Source: Halorubrum aquaticum (GTDB lineage: Archaea; Halobacteriota; Halobacteria; Halobacteriales; Haloferacaceae). Taken from it: DNA of 64,000 nt. Every line of letters begins with the position of its first letter. Positions within the stretch are counted from its first letter, which is position 1. A model generated the notes under the pieces. It was not told the origin of the DNA. It saw only the letters and a list, made by a program, of their open reading frames with translations, and ran no database searches. The DNA lies in assembly GCF_900113615.1 (NCBI RefSeq), contig NZ_FOPZ01000001.1, forward strand, positions 124,001-188,000, read 5' to 3'. Below, piece after piece: positions 51,190-60,446 of the stretch. Both the position numbers and the translations under genes were made by a program.

Positions 51190-51810
51190 ATGTTCGAAGA
51201 CCGGCCGGACCGCGACGCGGAGGTCGTCCTCGTGGGGCGATCGAACGTCGGCAAGTCGACGGTGATGCGCGAGCTGACGGGTCACGACGTCTCCGTCGGG
51301 GGGAAACCCGGCGTCACCCGCCAGCCGAACCACTTCGACTGGACGAGCGAGTCGTTCATGTTCACGGACCTGCCCGGATTCGGCTTCATGTCGGGCGTCG
51401 AGGAGGACCGGCGCGAACAGATCAAGACCGACGTGATCCGGTACGTCGAGGAGAACGCCGAGCATATCCTCGCGGGCGTGGTCGTCCTCGACGGGAAGAG
51501 CGCGGTCGACATCATCGACCGCCACCGCGAGCGCGGGAACGTCCCGCACGACGTGGAGATGTTCGCGTTCCTCGAGGACGTCGGCGTCGACCCGATCGTG
51601 GCGGTGAACAAGACCGACAAGATCGACGACCTCGACGAACGGCTCGACGCGATCTGCGACCGGCTCGGCCTCTACCCGCCGTGGCAGCAGTGGTCCGACA
51701 CGGTCGCGCCGATCTGTGCGAAACGCGGCGACATCGACGCGCTCGAGGAGTGCCTGCGCGATCGGTTCCACGAGCACAACCGCGACGACCTGTTGAAGTT
51801 CGTCTCCTAG
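51190..51810 (+). CDS. engB: GTP-binding protein EngB (YihA-type)
   Basis: A 206-aa GTPase. G1 [10 protein letters not shown]3 TDLPGFGFM (DxxG), G4 NKTD and the switch region [11 protein letters not shown] identify the EngB family, which assists large ribosomal subunit assembly in bacteria; archaeal members are thought to be similar. A TTTAA box at 51161-51165 precedes the ATG by 25 nt. Confidence 0.9.
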   Translation: MFEDRPDRDAEVVLVGRSNVGKSTVMRELTGHDVSVGGKPGVTRQPNHFDWTSESFMFTDLPGFGFMSGVEEDRREQIKTDVIRYVEENAEHILAGVVVLDGKSAVDIIDRHRERGNVPHDVEMFAFLEDVGVDPIVAVNKTDKIDDLDERLDAICDRLGLYPPWQQWSDTVAPICAKRGDIDALEECLRDRFHEHNRDDLLKFVS

Positions 51811-51879
51811 ATCGGAAACAGAGTGGCATCAACACCCCAGCCTATCGGCAATACGAAGCGGGAATCACGATCGCGGAGA

Positions 51880-52145
51880 ACACCTCCAAAGCCCCAGTCG
51901 TGAGGACTCGCGCGGCTCGGTGCGCTCCTCAGTCGCTCGTTTCACTCGCTCCCTGCGGTGCTTACGTCGCCCGGCTTCGTCCTCACGACTGCCCCTTTGA
52001 GTCCCCCCCGCACCGCTCCGCCCCGCCCCGCACAGCACCACAACCGCACCTCACGCCTCCCCAGCCTCGCGGCTCACTTCGTTCGCCGCGTCCCTCGCGG
52101 GCTCCTCGCGCCCTGCCGGGCGCTCGGAGGCGCGCCGTACGGTGG
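51880..52145. repeat. Dispersed stem-loop element, copy 2
   Basis: Second copy of the element at 8,317-8,630, in the same orientation, filling the 337-nt gap between two converging genes. The stem joins 51885-51905 to 51977-51997 with the same 5 bp, 3x3 C/C internal loop and 13 bp. One pair differs from copy 1 and remains paired (T-A here, C-G there). The loop is 71 nt and clearly related to copy 1. The shared ctccccagcctcgcgg tail is present, but the hairpin array of copy 1 is replaced by shorter palindromes (for example gcgccc-tgcc-gggcgc). Confidence 0.75.
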
Positions 52146-52147
52146 GA

Positions 52148-53194
52148 TTAGAACTCGAAGCCGACCGCGTCGTCGTCGGGTTCGAGCGGGCTCCTCGGGT
52201 ACGGCGGGGACGCGTCGGGGTCGTTGAACGCGCCGGGCGCGACGTCGTTGGGGCCGTCCGGGTAGAACAGCGCCGCGAGCGTCTGGATCGCGGTCCGCCC
52301 GCTCGCCAGTTCGAACTGGCCGCCGCCGTACAGCTCGATCCCCTCCTCGCGACAGTAGGCGATCGTCTCGAAGAGCGACTCGAGCGTTCCGAACCGCGAG
52401 GGCTTGACGTTACACCATCCCGGCTCGACGGGAAGCGACTCGAGCGCGTCGACCCCGTCGATCGGGTAATCGAAGGAGAGCCGGTCGGCCTGCGGTTCGA
52501 GGAGGGGCCGGGTCCCGGTCGTGAACGCCGCGTCCTCGACGACGGCCGTCGGGAAGGCGGCGAGGACGTCGCGGTACAGCTCGGGATCGGCGGGGACGTC
52601 CACGTCGGTCCCCTCGTACCAGCCCTTGAGGTCGGCGATGCGGACCGCGCCGGTCTCGCGCAGCCGCTCGAAGATCGAGTCGGGCCAGTCGGGGGTCGGG
52701 TCGAGTTTGAACTCCAGGTCGTCGTCGAGCGCGAGCAGTTCATCGACGCGATCGGCGGAGGGCGGGTCGCCGAGCCGGGTGGAGACGACGAACCTGACGG
52801 GTTCGGGCTCGATCCCGAGGAACTCCCCGAGGCTCGCGTCGGCCTGTCGGAGCCCCAGGTCCAGCGCGGCGCTCTCGAGCGCCCACCGGCGGTAGTGCCG
52901 GGAGGTCTCCCGTTCGGGCGGCTTCGCCGCGAACAGGTCGACGTCGTCGAGCGCGGCCGAGAGCTCGTCGATCGTCCACTCGCCCTCGAGGTCGATCGGG
53001 TCGGTCCCGGCGAGCGCGTCGTGGTCGGGCGTGTCGTAGGTGACGTCCTCGCCGCGGCCGACGAGGCCGTCGCCGGCGAGCCGGAACTCGGTCGTCGTCC
53101 GCTCGAACCCGCTCGTCGTGTCCGCGGTGTACCGTCGTCTCCCGACCGATTCGATCGTGACCGAGAGGTCCGCGATCCGCTCGTACGCGCTCAT
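52148..53194 (-). CDS. Enolase-superfamily protein (mandelate racemase/muconate lactonizing type)
   Basis: A 348-aa protein with an enolase-like N-terminal capping domain and a barrel domain. The three metal-ligand positions appear to be D188 (RIADLKGWYEG), E220 (VVEDAAF) and D242 (LSFDYPID); K264 in CNVKPSRFGTLESL matches the later catalytic lysine. The usual KxK pair on strand 2 reads K163-L-D165, so one expected lysine is missing. OSB synthase (MenC), dipeptide epimerase and sugar-acid dehydratase are possible relatives; no menaquinone genes are adjacent. Function is left open. Confidence 0.75.
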   Translation of the reverse strand: MSAYERIADLSVTIESVGRRRYTADTTSGFERTTTEFRLAGDGLVGRGEDVTYDTPDHDALAGTDPIDLEGEWTIDELSAALDDVDLFAAKPPERETSRHYRRWALESAALDLGLRQADASLGEFLGIEPEPVRFVVSTRLGDPPSADRVDELLALDDDLEFKLDPTPDWPDSIFERLRETGAVRIADLKGWYEGTDVDVPADPELYRDVLAAFPTAVVEDAAFTTGTRPLLEPQADRLSFDYPIDGVDALESLPVEPGWCNVKPSRFGTLESLFETIAYCREEGIELYGGGQFELASGRTAIQTLAALFYPDGPNDVAPGAFNDPDASPPYPRSPLEPDDDAVGFEF

Positions 53195-53261
53195 GGGTCG
53201 TCCGACGCCGGCCGGGGACTTAAACGGGTGTCGTCGCCGAGACCTTTCCGAAGCCCCGGAC

Positions 53262-53969
53262 TCACGCTCGGGTCCGCAGCGTCTCGACGCGGGTCGCGAG
53301 CGCGAGAAACACCGGCACGACGGTGAGCACGACCGCGCCCGCGGCGGCGACCTGGAGGACCGTCGACGTGAACCAGGGTTGGGCGTCCGAATACGGCAGC
53401 GACGTGTGGGTGACCTCGCCGATCACCGGGACGAAGTAGTCCATCAGCAGGTCGAGGGTGTACCACGCGGTCGCGACCGCGACCGCCCGCACCGGGAAGT
53501 CGGTCATCCGGTGGAGCACGAACGCCTGAACCACCATCCCGAGGTGGCTCACGAACAGGAACGCGTACAGCGCCGGGCCCGAGTTCGCGAGGAACTCGGG
53601 GTAGAAGACGACGAGCACGTACGGCGTCCACAGCCCGAGTTTGATGTTTCCGAAGAAGGCGAGCGCGGCGAGGGTGTCGCTTCCCCGCCCGACCGCCCAC
53701 GACGCGAGCGCGAGCGCGATGAGCAGCGTCGCGCCCGGGCTGTCGGGGACGAACATCCACATCTCGACGGGCACCCGCGCGAACTGGAAGCGGTAGTACC
53801 AGAAGCCGAAGGCCGTCCCGAGGAGGTTGATCGCGACGATGACCCAGACGAACCGGTAGGCGACGTCCTCCAGCGCCGCGGGCAACGGCGCGACCCATCG
53901 GGGAAGCCGGTCGCCATCGGTGGATCCGCGCTCGGGCGGGTCGCGTCCGAGCGCGCCGTCGATGTCCAT
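53262..53969 (-). CDS. DUF1405 family membrane protein
   Basis: A 235-aa polytopic membrane protein with about six helices. VIVAINLLGTAFGFWYYRFQF and GNIKLGLWTPYVLVVFYPEFL are typical DUF1405 segments, and HRMTDFPVRAVAVATAWYTLDLLMDYF follows. The family occurs in archaea and Gram-positive bacteria; its role is unknown. It lies downstream of a short spacer from the enolase-like gene's start, in the same direction upstream of it, so cotranscription is possible. Confidence 0.85.
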   Translation of the reverse strand: MDIDGALGRDPPERGSTDGDRLPRWVAPLPAALEDVAYRFVWVIVAINLLGTAFGFWYYRFQFARVPVEMWMFVPDSPGATLLIALALASWAVGRGSDTLAALAFFGNIKLGLWTPYVLVVFYPEFLANSGPALYAFLFVSHLGMVVQAFVLHRMTDFPVRAVAVATAWYTLDLLMDYFVPVIGEVTHTSLPYSDAQPWFTSTVLQVAAAGAVVLTVVPVFLALATRVETLRTRA

Positions 53970-54085
53970 GTTCGGGAGTCGACCCCGCGGCTCAAAGCCG
54001 TGGCGGTCGCGGGCGGAACCGGTGGGAGCGAAGCGGACCGTCCGCGACGAAAAGGGCTATGGGGGCCCGGCCGGAACCCGAAGGC

Positions 54086-54742
54086 ATGCGCCCGCGAACG
54101 ATGCTCGCGTTGCTCCTCGTCGTCCCCCTCGTCGACGCGTTGTTCCTCGTCTTCGTGGCGACGCGGCTCGGGTGGGTCGTCACCGTCGGGCTCGTCGTGT
54201 TGACGGCGATCCTCGGGATGCTCCTCCTGCGCGCGGAGGGACGGGCAACGCTCGCGCGGGTCCAACGCAAGCTCGCTCGCGGGGAACCGCCGACGGACGA
54301 GCTGCTCGACGGCGGGCTCCTCATCGCCGCCGGCGCGTTCCTGCTCACGCCCGGGCTGGTCACCGACGCGCTCGGGTTCCTCCTCGCGCTGCCGCTCACG
54401 CGAGTCCCGATCCGCATGGCGGTCAAGAAGTACGTCGTCGTGCCGTACATCGACAGCGAGACCGGCGGCTTCGCCACCGGGAACGTGTACATCGGCGGCT
54501 TCCCCGGGGGAGACGCCTCCGGAAGCGGGGGCGGGTTCTCCGGAGACCCCGAGGATTTCCCCGGCGGGTCTCCGGGCTCGCCCGGAGACGACGGCGACGA
54601 CGCTGGTTTCCCGGGCGGCGTCGGCGGCTCCGGTGGCTCCGGATCGGGAGGACGCGCAGGCGACGACGACTCCGAGGACGTCGTCGACGTGGAGTACACG
54701 GTCGAGGACGAGGATCCGGAACGCGAGGAGCGCTCCGGGTGA
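54086..54742 (+). CDS. FxsA family membrane protein
   Basis: A 218-aa protein with FxsA features: MLALLLVVPLVDALFLVFVATRLG, then a second helix, the cytoplasmic RVQRKLARGEPPTDELLDGGLLI and FLLTPGLVTDALGFLL. The C-terminal ~80 residues are Gly/Ser/Asp-rich and low complexity, far longer than the core. The family is named for suppression of phage F exclusion by E. coli FxsA; its native role is unknown. The ATG at 54086 is preferred over 54059 because aaaagggctatg lies at promoter distance. Confidence 0.85.
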   Translation: MRPRTMLALLLVVPLVDALFLVFVATRLGWVVTVGLVVLTAILGMLLLRAEGRATLARVQRKLARGEPPTDELLDGGLLIAAGAFLLTPGLVTDALGFLLALPLTRVPIRMAVKKYVVVPYIDSETGGFATGNVYIGGFPGGDASGSGGGFSGDPEDFPGGSPGSPGDDGDDAGFPGGVGGSGGSGSGGRAGDDDSEDVVDVEYTVEDEDPEREERSG

Positions 54743-54855
54743 CGGTTCGGACCCGTTCGGGTCTCGCGATCCGCTCCGGAACCGCGTGACGGCGGCGCGC
54801 TATTGAAAGGAAACCCTTAAAATCCTACCCACGAAATCATCTGATGCGCTCACCT

Positions 54856-54929
54856 GGGCCAATAGCTCAGTCAGGTTGAGCGCTCGGCTGATAACCGGGA
54901 GGTCCACGGTTCAAATCCGTGTTGGCCCA
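54856..54929 (+). tRNA. tRNA-Ile (anticodon GAU)
   Basis: A 74-nt tRNA: acceptor GGGCCAA (54856-54862) pairs with TTGGCCC (54922-54928), discriminator A. Anticodon loop CTGATAA with GAT at 54890-54892, T loop TTCAAAT. CCA is not encoded. A cttaaaatcc promoter element lies about 35 nt upstream. The following ~250 nt (54,930-55,178) are lower in GC and hold no recognisable gene. Confidence 0.96.
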
Positions 54930-55178
54930 CCTACAACGTCCACGGTCCTTGGCCGTGGCGTGTTAGGGGCCGGGAACTCCCCAGCCACCTAATTCCGTTC
55001 CAACTCTCGATAGTTAGAACCCTCTGTAGCCGTAGAGTTCGACCATTGTTTCCACGCACCCTCCCTACATCACAGATCTATCATTAGCTCCCCTCGTCAT
55101 CGCGTCCTGAATCGTGGTTGTCCTTCATTCTCGTTGTAGCCGAGCTGATCGTTCATCGCTCCACACGTCGTGAAGAGG

Positions 55179-56687
55179 TTACAGCCGTTCTTCCAACGTC
55201 TGTCGGTCGAGCTTTCCGGTGGCGTTCCGCGGGAGCGCGTCGACGAAGGTCACTTGCCGCGGATGTTTGAACGCCGCGAGCTCCGCGAGAACGTGGTCTC
55301 TCACCTCCTCGGCGGTGAGATCGGATCGAGGGTGACGTTCGACGAACGCCACCGGCTTTCTTCCCTTCCACCCGTCGGGTTTCCCGACGACGGCGGCCTC
55401 GCGGACGTCGTCGAGTTCCTCGATGACGCCCTCGACCTCCTGGGGGTAGACGTTCTCGCCACCGGTGATGATCGTGTAGTCGACCCTGTCGAGCACGTAG
55501 ACGTAGCCGTCCTCGTCCACGCGGGCGTAGTCGCCGGTGTGGAACCACTCGCCGGTCCACTCCGCCTCGTGGTCGAGATAGCCCGTCAACAACGCTTCGC
55601 CGCGAACCAGCAGTTCGCCGGGTTCGTTCGTCGGGACCTCCCCGCCGGTCGATCTGTCGACGACCTTCGCCTCGATGAGCCGCCCGGAGGTCCGGCCGAC
55701 GCTCGGGAGCCGCCGCGGCCCGCGTCTGTCCTCCCAGAGGCCGGCGGCGAAGGTTTCGGTCATGCCCCAGCCGTTGAGGACCGGGGCGTCGAGGAACGCC
55801 TCCGAACGCCGTATCAGGTCGGCGGACACGCCCGCCCCGCCGATGACGCCAGTGCGCACCGAGTCGGTGTCGACCGAGCGGTCCGACGCAACGGCCAGCC
55901 AGTCTTTGAACATGGCCGGGACGCCGGAGAAGACGTTCACGCCGTGGGCCTCCACGTCGTCGAGCGCCGCCACCGGGTCCCACTCCTCGCGCAGGAGCAG
56001 TTCGCCGCCCACCTTCAGGGTCGGCCCCAGGATCGTTCCGATACCCGTACAGTGGTACAGCGGCATGACCGCGAGAAAGACGCTCCCCGGTTCCATCTCG
56101 TAGGAGACCACGGAGGCGTCGCTGACGGCGATCAGGTTGGCATGCGTGTGGACCACGCCCTTCGGACGACCGGTCGTTCCGCTCGTATGGAGGACGAACG
56201 CCTCGCGCTCGCCCATCGTCTCGGGGACGGCGACGGCGGGACGTGTCGTGCGGACCGCGACGTCCCACCGTCCGACGTCGTCCGGGGCGTCGTCGGTGCG
56301 AACGCCGAAGACGGCGACGTCGGTGGCGTCGCTCTCGTCGAGCGCGTCGTTGACCACCGGTAGCGTCGCCTCACTCGCGATCGCGGCGCTCGGCTCGACC
56401 TGATCTATCAGTGACACGACTTCTCGCCGCTGGAAACGGGTGTTCACGGGGACGACGACCGCCCGCCGGGCGAGCGACCCGAGTGTGGACGTAACGAAGT
56501 GGTAGGTGTTCGGGAGCATCACCACGACGGCATCACCGGCGTCGACCCCGGCATCGCCGAGGACGGTGGCCGCCGAGCGGGCGTCCTCGAGCAGTTCCGC
56601 GTAGGTCCACGTTACATCACCCTCGCGGACGGCGACCCGATCGGGAAACGCGCGTTCGTTCGATGCCAGATAGTCGAGGTAGTTCAT
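55179..56687 (-). CDS. AMP-forming acyl-CoA synthetase (class I adenylate-forming enzyme)
   Basis: A 502-aa adenylating enzyme. The AMP-binding P-loop LHTSGTTGRPKGVVHTH, the adenine site GWGMTETFA, the hinge YVYVLDRVDYTIITGGENVYPQEVE and the C-terminal lysine motif ALPRNATGKLDR are all intact. It activates a carboxylic acid to its CoA thioester; chain length or aromatic preference cannot be read. It is divergent from an acyl-CoA dehydrogenase gene, so the two probably serve one catabolic route. Confidence 0.9.
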   Translation of the reverse strand: MNYLDYLASNERAFPDRVAVREGDVTWTYAELLEDARSAATVLGDAGVDAGDAVVVMLPNTYHFVTSTLGSLARRAVVVPVNTRFQRREVVSLIDQVEPSAAIASEATLPVVNDALDESDATDVAVFGVRTDDAPDDVGRWDVAVRTTRPAVAVPETMGEREAFVLHTSGTTGRPKGVVHTHANLIAVSDASVVSYEMEPGSVFLAVMPLYHCTGIGTILGPTLKVGGELLLREEWDPVAALDDVEAHGVNVFSGVPAMFKDWLAVASDRSVDTDSVRTGVIGGAGVSADLIRRSEAFLDAPVLNGWGMTETFAAGLWEDRRGPRRLPSVGRTSGRLIEAKVVDRSTGGEVPTNEPGELLVRGEALLTGYLDHEAEWTGEWFHTGDYARVDEDGYVYVLDRVDYTIITGGENVYPQEVEGVIEELDDVREAAVVGKPDGWKGRKPVAFVERHPRSDLTAEEVRDHVLAELAAFKHPRQVTFVDALPRNATGKLDRQTLEERL

Positions 56688-56814
56688 TGGCGACGTCGTC
56701 CACGGGATCCGATGACAGGCGGACCGGTGTCACATCGAGACAAAAGGGTTACGGTGGATCGATCGAGGACTCGGCCGCGGATGGCCGGGGACCGCCGCGT
56801 CGACGCCGCCGGTA

Positions 56815-56821
56815 GTTATAT
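56815..56821 (+). promoter_or_regulatory. TATA-like box of the acyl-CoA dehydrogenase operon
   Basis: GTTATAT lies about 26-32 nt before the ATG at 56847, fitting a leaderless transcript of the dehydrogenase and LLM genes. Confidence 0.6.
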
Positions 56822-56846
56822 CCAGAAAACGTTGATACTGGTTCGC

Positions 56847-57980
56847 ATGGAACTCACCGACGAGGAGCGCTTCATCAGACGACACGTGCGCGAGTTCGGC
56901 CGCGAGGAGATCGAACCGGTTGCGGTCGAGCACGAACGCGAGGGCCGCTACCCCTGGGACGTGATCGAGACCGCCGCCGAGGCGGACCTGCTCGCCCCCC
57001 GACTCGACGAGTCGGTCGGTGGTGCGGAGCTCGACGTCGTGGCCTCGTTACTGGTCAACGAGGAACTCCACCGGGCTGACCCGGGTATCGCCGAGTCGGT
57101 TACGTCGACGACGTTCGGTTGTGAACCGCTCGTCGAGTACGGCCGCGACGAACACGTCGAGGAGTGGGTTCGACCCGCCACCCGAGGCGAGGCGGTCACG
57201 GGGGTCGCGATGACCGAACCCGAAGCGGGTTCCGACTTCGCCACCATCCGGACGACGGCCGAGCGCGACGGCGACGAGTACCTGCTGAACGGCGACAAAG
57301 TGTTCATCAGCAACGGCAGCGTCGCCGACGCGCTCGTCGTGTACGCGCGCACGAGCGAACCGGAGGAACTCCATCGCGGTATCTCGGCCTTCGTCGTCCC
57401 GACGGACCGGGAGGGCGTCGACCGGACGTCGATGGACGGGTATCTCGGACCGGCCCCGACCGACGTCGCTCAAGTCTTCCTGAACGACGTACGCGTGCCC
57501 GTCGAGGACCGCCTCGGGGAGGAAGGCGACGGCTTCTATCAGGCGATGGCCTTCCTCGACGAGGCCCGTCTGGAGGTGGCGGCGGCGTCGATCGGCGCCG
57601 CCCGCGGCGCGATGGACCTGCTCCGCGAGTACGTCACGGAGCGGGAGGCGTTCGGGGACGCCGTCGCCGAGAAGCAGGCCGTTCGCCACCGGGTGGCGGA
57701 CTTGGAGACGCGACTGGACGCCGGTCGGGCGCTCGTCTACGAGGTCGGGCGTGACCTCGAGCGCGAAGGGGAGGTCGACTCCGACCGGTCGGCGAAGGCG
57801 AAGCTGCTCGCAACCACGCTTCTGGAGGACGTCGCGAGCGAGGCCGTCCAACTACACGGCGGGTACGGCGTCTTCGACGAGTACCGCGTCGAGACGTTCT
57901 TCCGCTTCTCGAAGGTCCCACAGATATACGAGGGAACCAACGAGATACTGCGAGAGGTGATCGCGGAGGGGGCGCTATGA
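56847..57980 (+). CDS. Acyl-CoA dehydrogenase
   Basis: A 377-aa FAD enzyme of the acyl-CoA dehydrogenase family: GVAMTEPEAGSDFATI (FAD and substrate loop), NGDKVFISNGSVAD, LDEARLEVAAASIGAARGAMD, AFGDAVAEKQAVRHRVAD and the end QLHGGYGVFDEYRVETFFR...YEGTNEILREV. The glutamate in YEGTNE matches the catalytic base position of many members. It introduces a double bond into an acyl-CoA. Its stop overlaps the next ATG (ATGA). Confidence 0.92.
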   Translation: MELTDEERFIRRHVREFGREEIEPVAVEHEREGRYPWDVIETAAEADLLAPRLDESVGGAELDVVASLLVNEELHRADPGIAESVTSTTFGCEPLVEYGRDEHVEEWVRPATRGEAVTGVAMTEPEAGSDFATIRTTAERDGDEYLLNGDKVFISNGSVADALVVYARTSEPEELHRGISAFVVPTDREGVDRTSMDGYLGPAPTDVAQVFLNDVRVPVEDRLGEEGDGFYQAMAFLDEARLEVAAASIGAARGAMDLLREYVTEREAFGDAVAEKQAVRHRVADLETRLDAGRALVYEVGRDLEREGEVDSDRSAKAKLLATTLLEDVASEAVQLHGGYGVFDEYRVETFFRFSKVPQIYEGTNEILREVIAEGAL

Positions 57981-58972
57981 CGATGAACGTCGGAATCAAC
58001 GTCAGCGACATCGATCACGACCTGACGCTCGACCTCGCCCGTCGCGCCGAACGGGCCGAACTCGAGACCGTTTTGCTCGGCGAGACCTGGGGCTGGGAGG
58101 CGTTCACGTTGCTCGGAGAACTCGCACAGGTGACCGAGACCGTCACGCTCGGAACGGGCATCGTCCCGGTCTACTCGCGATCACCCGCGTTGCTGGGACA
58201 GGCCGCCGCGACGGCCGCTCGTGCTACGGACGGCCGGTTCCTCCTCGGGATCGGCGTCAGCGGTCCCGCCGTCATCGAGAACTGGCACGGCGTCGGGTTC
58301 GACCGTCCCGTCGGCCGGACGGCGGAGACCGTTCGGATCGTAAAGCGGGTCCTTTCCGGCGAGGTCGTGGACCACGACGGTACGGACTTCGACCTCTCGG
58401 GCTTCCGGCTCAGGGTGGACCCGCCGGGCGACGTCCCCGTCTACGTCGGCGCGCTCGGGGAGACGAACGTTCGGATGGCCGGCGCCGAGGCCGACGGTTG
58501 GATGCCCGTGTTCATGCCCGAGGGGCGGTTCGAGGAGCTCTACGAGGAGTTCCGCGACAGTGCGGAGGGACGGGGACGCGACCCGGACGAGCTGGCCGTC
58601 GTCCCGAACACCGTCGCGGCGGTGGCGGAGGACGGGCAAGCCGCTCGCGACATGGTTCGACACCACATCGCGTTCTACGTCGGCACGATGGGGTCGTTCT
58701 ACCACCGGATGCTCTCGGAAGCCGGATACGACGACGAGGCCGACGCGATCCGAGACGCCTGGCGAAACGAGGGCTCGGAGGCCGCGACCGAGCGAGTCCC
58801 CGACGCGGTCGTCGACGCGGCGGCCGTCGCCGGCACGCCCGAACGAGCGGCCGAGCGTCTGGCGGCCTACGAGGACCTCGGCGTCGACGGGCTCTCGCTG
58901 TACTTCCCGCGGCGTGCGGACGCGGACCTCATGCGCGAGACGGTCGACCACCTCGGATCGCTCACGGAGTGA
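57977..58972 (+). CDS. LLM class flavin-dependent (probably F420-dependent) oxidoreductase
   Basis: A 331-aa TIM-barrel protein of the bacterial luciferase-like family: LARRAERAELETVLLGETWGWEAFTLLG, TLGTGIVPVYSRSPALLGQAA, RFLLGIGVSGPAVIENWHGVGFDRP and VPVYVGALGETNVRMAGAEADGWMP. Haloarchaeal members commonly use coenzyme F420, similar to methylene-tetrahydromethanopterin reductase. It is translationally coupled to the acyl-CoA dehydrogenase, so it probably acts on a product of that pathway. Substrate unknown. Confidence 0.88.
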   Translation: MTMNVGINVSDIDHDLTLDLARRAERAELETVLLGETWGWEAFTLLGELAQVTETVTLGTGIVPVYSRSPALLGQAAATAARATDGRFLLGIGVSGPAVIENWHGVGFDRPVGRTAETVRIVKRVLSGEVVDHDGTDFDLSGFRLRVDPPGDVPVYVGALGETNVRMAGAEADGWMPVFMPEGRFEELYEEFRDSAEGRGRDPDELAVVPNTVAAVAEDGQAARDMVRHHIAFYVGTMGSFYHRMLSEAGYDDEADAIRDAWRNEGSEAATERVPDAVVDAAAVAGTPERAAERLAAYEDLGVDGLSLYFPRRADADLMRETVDHLGSLTE

Positions 58973-59003
58973 GCCGGATCGGCCGACTCCGCGGGCTCAC
59001 CCC

Positions 59004-60320
59004 TCAACAGGAGCAGTAGTACTCGCGGTCGATGAACTCCGTCTCGAACAGCTTCGCGGCCGGGCCCGGGTCGGACGGGCGGTAGACGCCGGTCGTGAGG
59101 GTGCCCTCGCGCTCGAAGGAGCCGGAGACGAGCCGCCGCCAGTCGTCGCCCGAAAGCAGGTCCCAGAAGGCGTCGTCGCCGGCGAGAAGCGAGAGGTAGT
59201 CGCGCAGGTACACCCACCGGGTCGTCTCGGTCGGGTCCACCCTGCTCGACTCGTACTCCGCGTCGGTGACGGAGGCGTACGCGGCCATCGGGAGGTTCGC
59301 GCCGGCCGCGACCGGCAGCGAGATCCACTTCCACGGCCGAGTGTTGACGTCGAGCAGCAGGAACTCCTCGCGCTCGTCGTCGTAGACGAACTCCGCCTCG
59401 CTGATCCCGTGGTAGCCGGCGTCGTCGAGCACGGCGAGCGCGCGCTCCTCGATCGCGGGCTCGTCCGCCGTCTCGACGAGACAGGAGGTCCCGAACTGCA
59501 GCGGGTACCGAACCGCGGCGTTGCCGACGACCGCGAGCGCGTCGTCGACGCCGGAGGGCGGGACGTACGACGCCAGCGAGTGGTCCCTCCCGGTTGCGAC
59601 GTCGACGCGTTTCTGCGCCATCACCTCGACGCCCTCCGCGGCCGCGGCGGCGACGACCTCCTCGAACTCCTCGCGGTCGGCGACGGTCAGCACGTTCGTG
59701 CCGAACGCCTCCTCGAACTCGCGTTTGCGGGCGGGTTTCACCACGAGCGGGAAGCCGAGCGCGTCGGCCGCCGCATCGAGGGCGTCCTCGTCGATCCCGC
59801 CGGTATCGCCGGCGTCTCCGTCGGCTCCGCCCCCGAGACGATGCGTCTCCGGGTAGGGGATCCCGAGGTCCTCGCAGGTCGCGTACAGCCGCGACTTGTT
59901 CAACACGTCGTCTATCGTGTCGATCCCCGAGTAGGGGAGCCGGACCCCGTCGGGGTCGGCCTCGGCGTACGCGAGCGCCCACTCGTCCATACAGCCGAAC
60001 GCGACCGCCTCGGTGCCGGCGGCGTCGACTATCGCCTCCACGTCCTCGCGGAAGCCATCGAGGTCCTCGAGCGGGTAGGTGACCGCGCCGGCGAAGTCGA
60101 CGGCCTCGGACGGGGGCGCGAGCCCGTCGTGGGTGACCGGCTCCGTTCCGTCGCCGGCCGCACGGTCGAGCGCGATCACGGGCACGCCGTGGGCGTCGAG
60201 CGCGCGGGCGACGCCGAGCCCGGTGACGTGTGCGTTGCTGACGAGCGCTGGCGGCCGGTCGAACGACGCGTCCGCGAGCGCGTCGATCAGCCCCTCGGTC
60301 GAGCGGAAGCGGTCTGCCAT
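59004..60320 (-). CDS. ATP-grasp carboxylate-amine ligase
   Basis: A 438-aa ATP-grasp enzyme. After an N-terminal Rossmann-like domain (SNAHVTGLGVARALDAHGVPVIALDR), the ATP-grasp part has LGFPLVVKPARKREFEEAFG, VEVMAQKRVD and DDEREEFLLLDVNTRPWKWISLP, where the Glu/Asp/Asn residues bind magnesium-ATP. It ends in an unusual REYYCSC. The fold joins a carboxylate to an amine or thiol; substrates are unknown. A Gly/Asp-rich insert interrupts residues ~163-175. Confidence 0.85.
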   Translation of the reverse strand: MADRFRSTEGLIDALADASFDRPPALVSNAHVTGLGVARALDAHGVPVIALDRAAGDGTEPVTHDGLAPPSEAVDFAGAVTYPLEDLDGFREDVEAIVDAAGTEAVAFGCMDEWALAYAEADPDGVRLPYSGIDTIDDVLNKSRLYATCEDLGIPYPETHRLGGGADGDAGDTGGIDEDALDAAADALGFPLVVKPARKREFEEAFGTNVLTVADREEFEEVVAAAAAEGVEVMAQKRVDVATGRDHSLASYVPPSGVDDALAVVGNAAVRYPLQFGTSCLVETADEPAIEERALAVLDDAGYHGISEAEFVYDDEREEFLLLDVNTRPWKWISLPVAAGANLPMAAYASVTDAEYESSRVDPTETTRWVYLRDYLSLLAGDDAFWDLLSGDDWRRLVSGSFEREGTLTTGVYRPSDPGPAAKLFETEFIDREYYCSC

Positions 60321-60446
60321 ACGGCTCCTCGCGCGTCCGGATACAAAGGCACACCAGTACCGGTCCGACGTGCCCCCATCGGTGACGACCGGCAGCCGTC
60401 ACGCCGCCGACGCGGCCCTTTTGAGGACGCGGACCGAATCCGGGAC

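Noticed and set aside
54930-55178. Possible small RNA or gene fragment after tRNA-Ile.
   Set aside because: Lower GC is visible but no stable fold, promoter or open frame of note was found.
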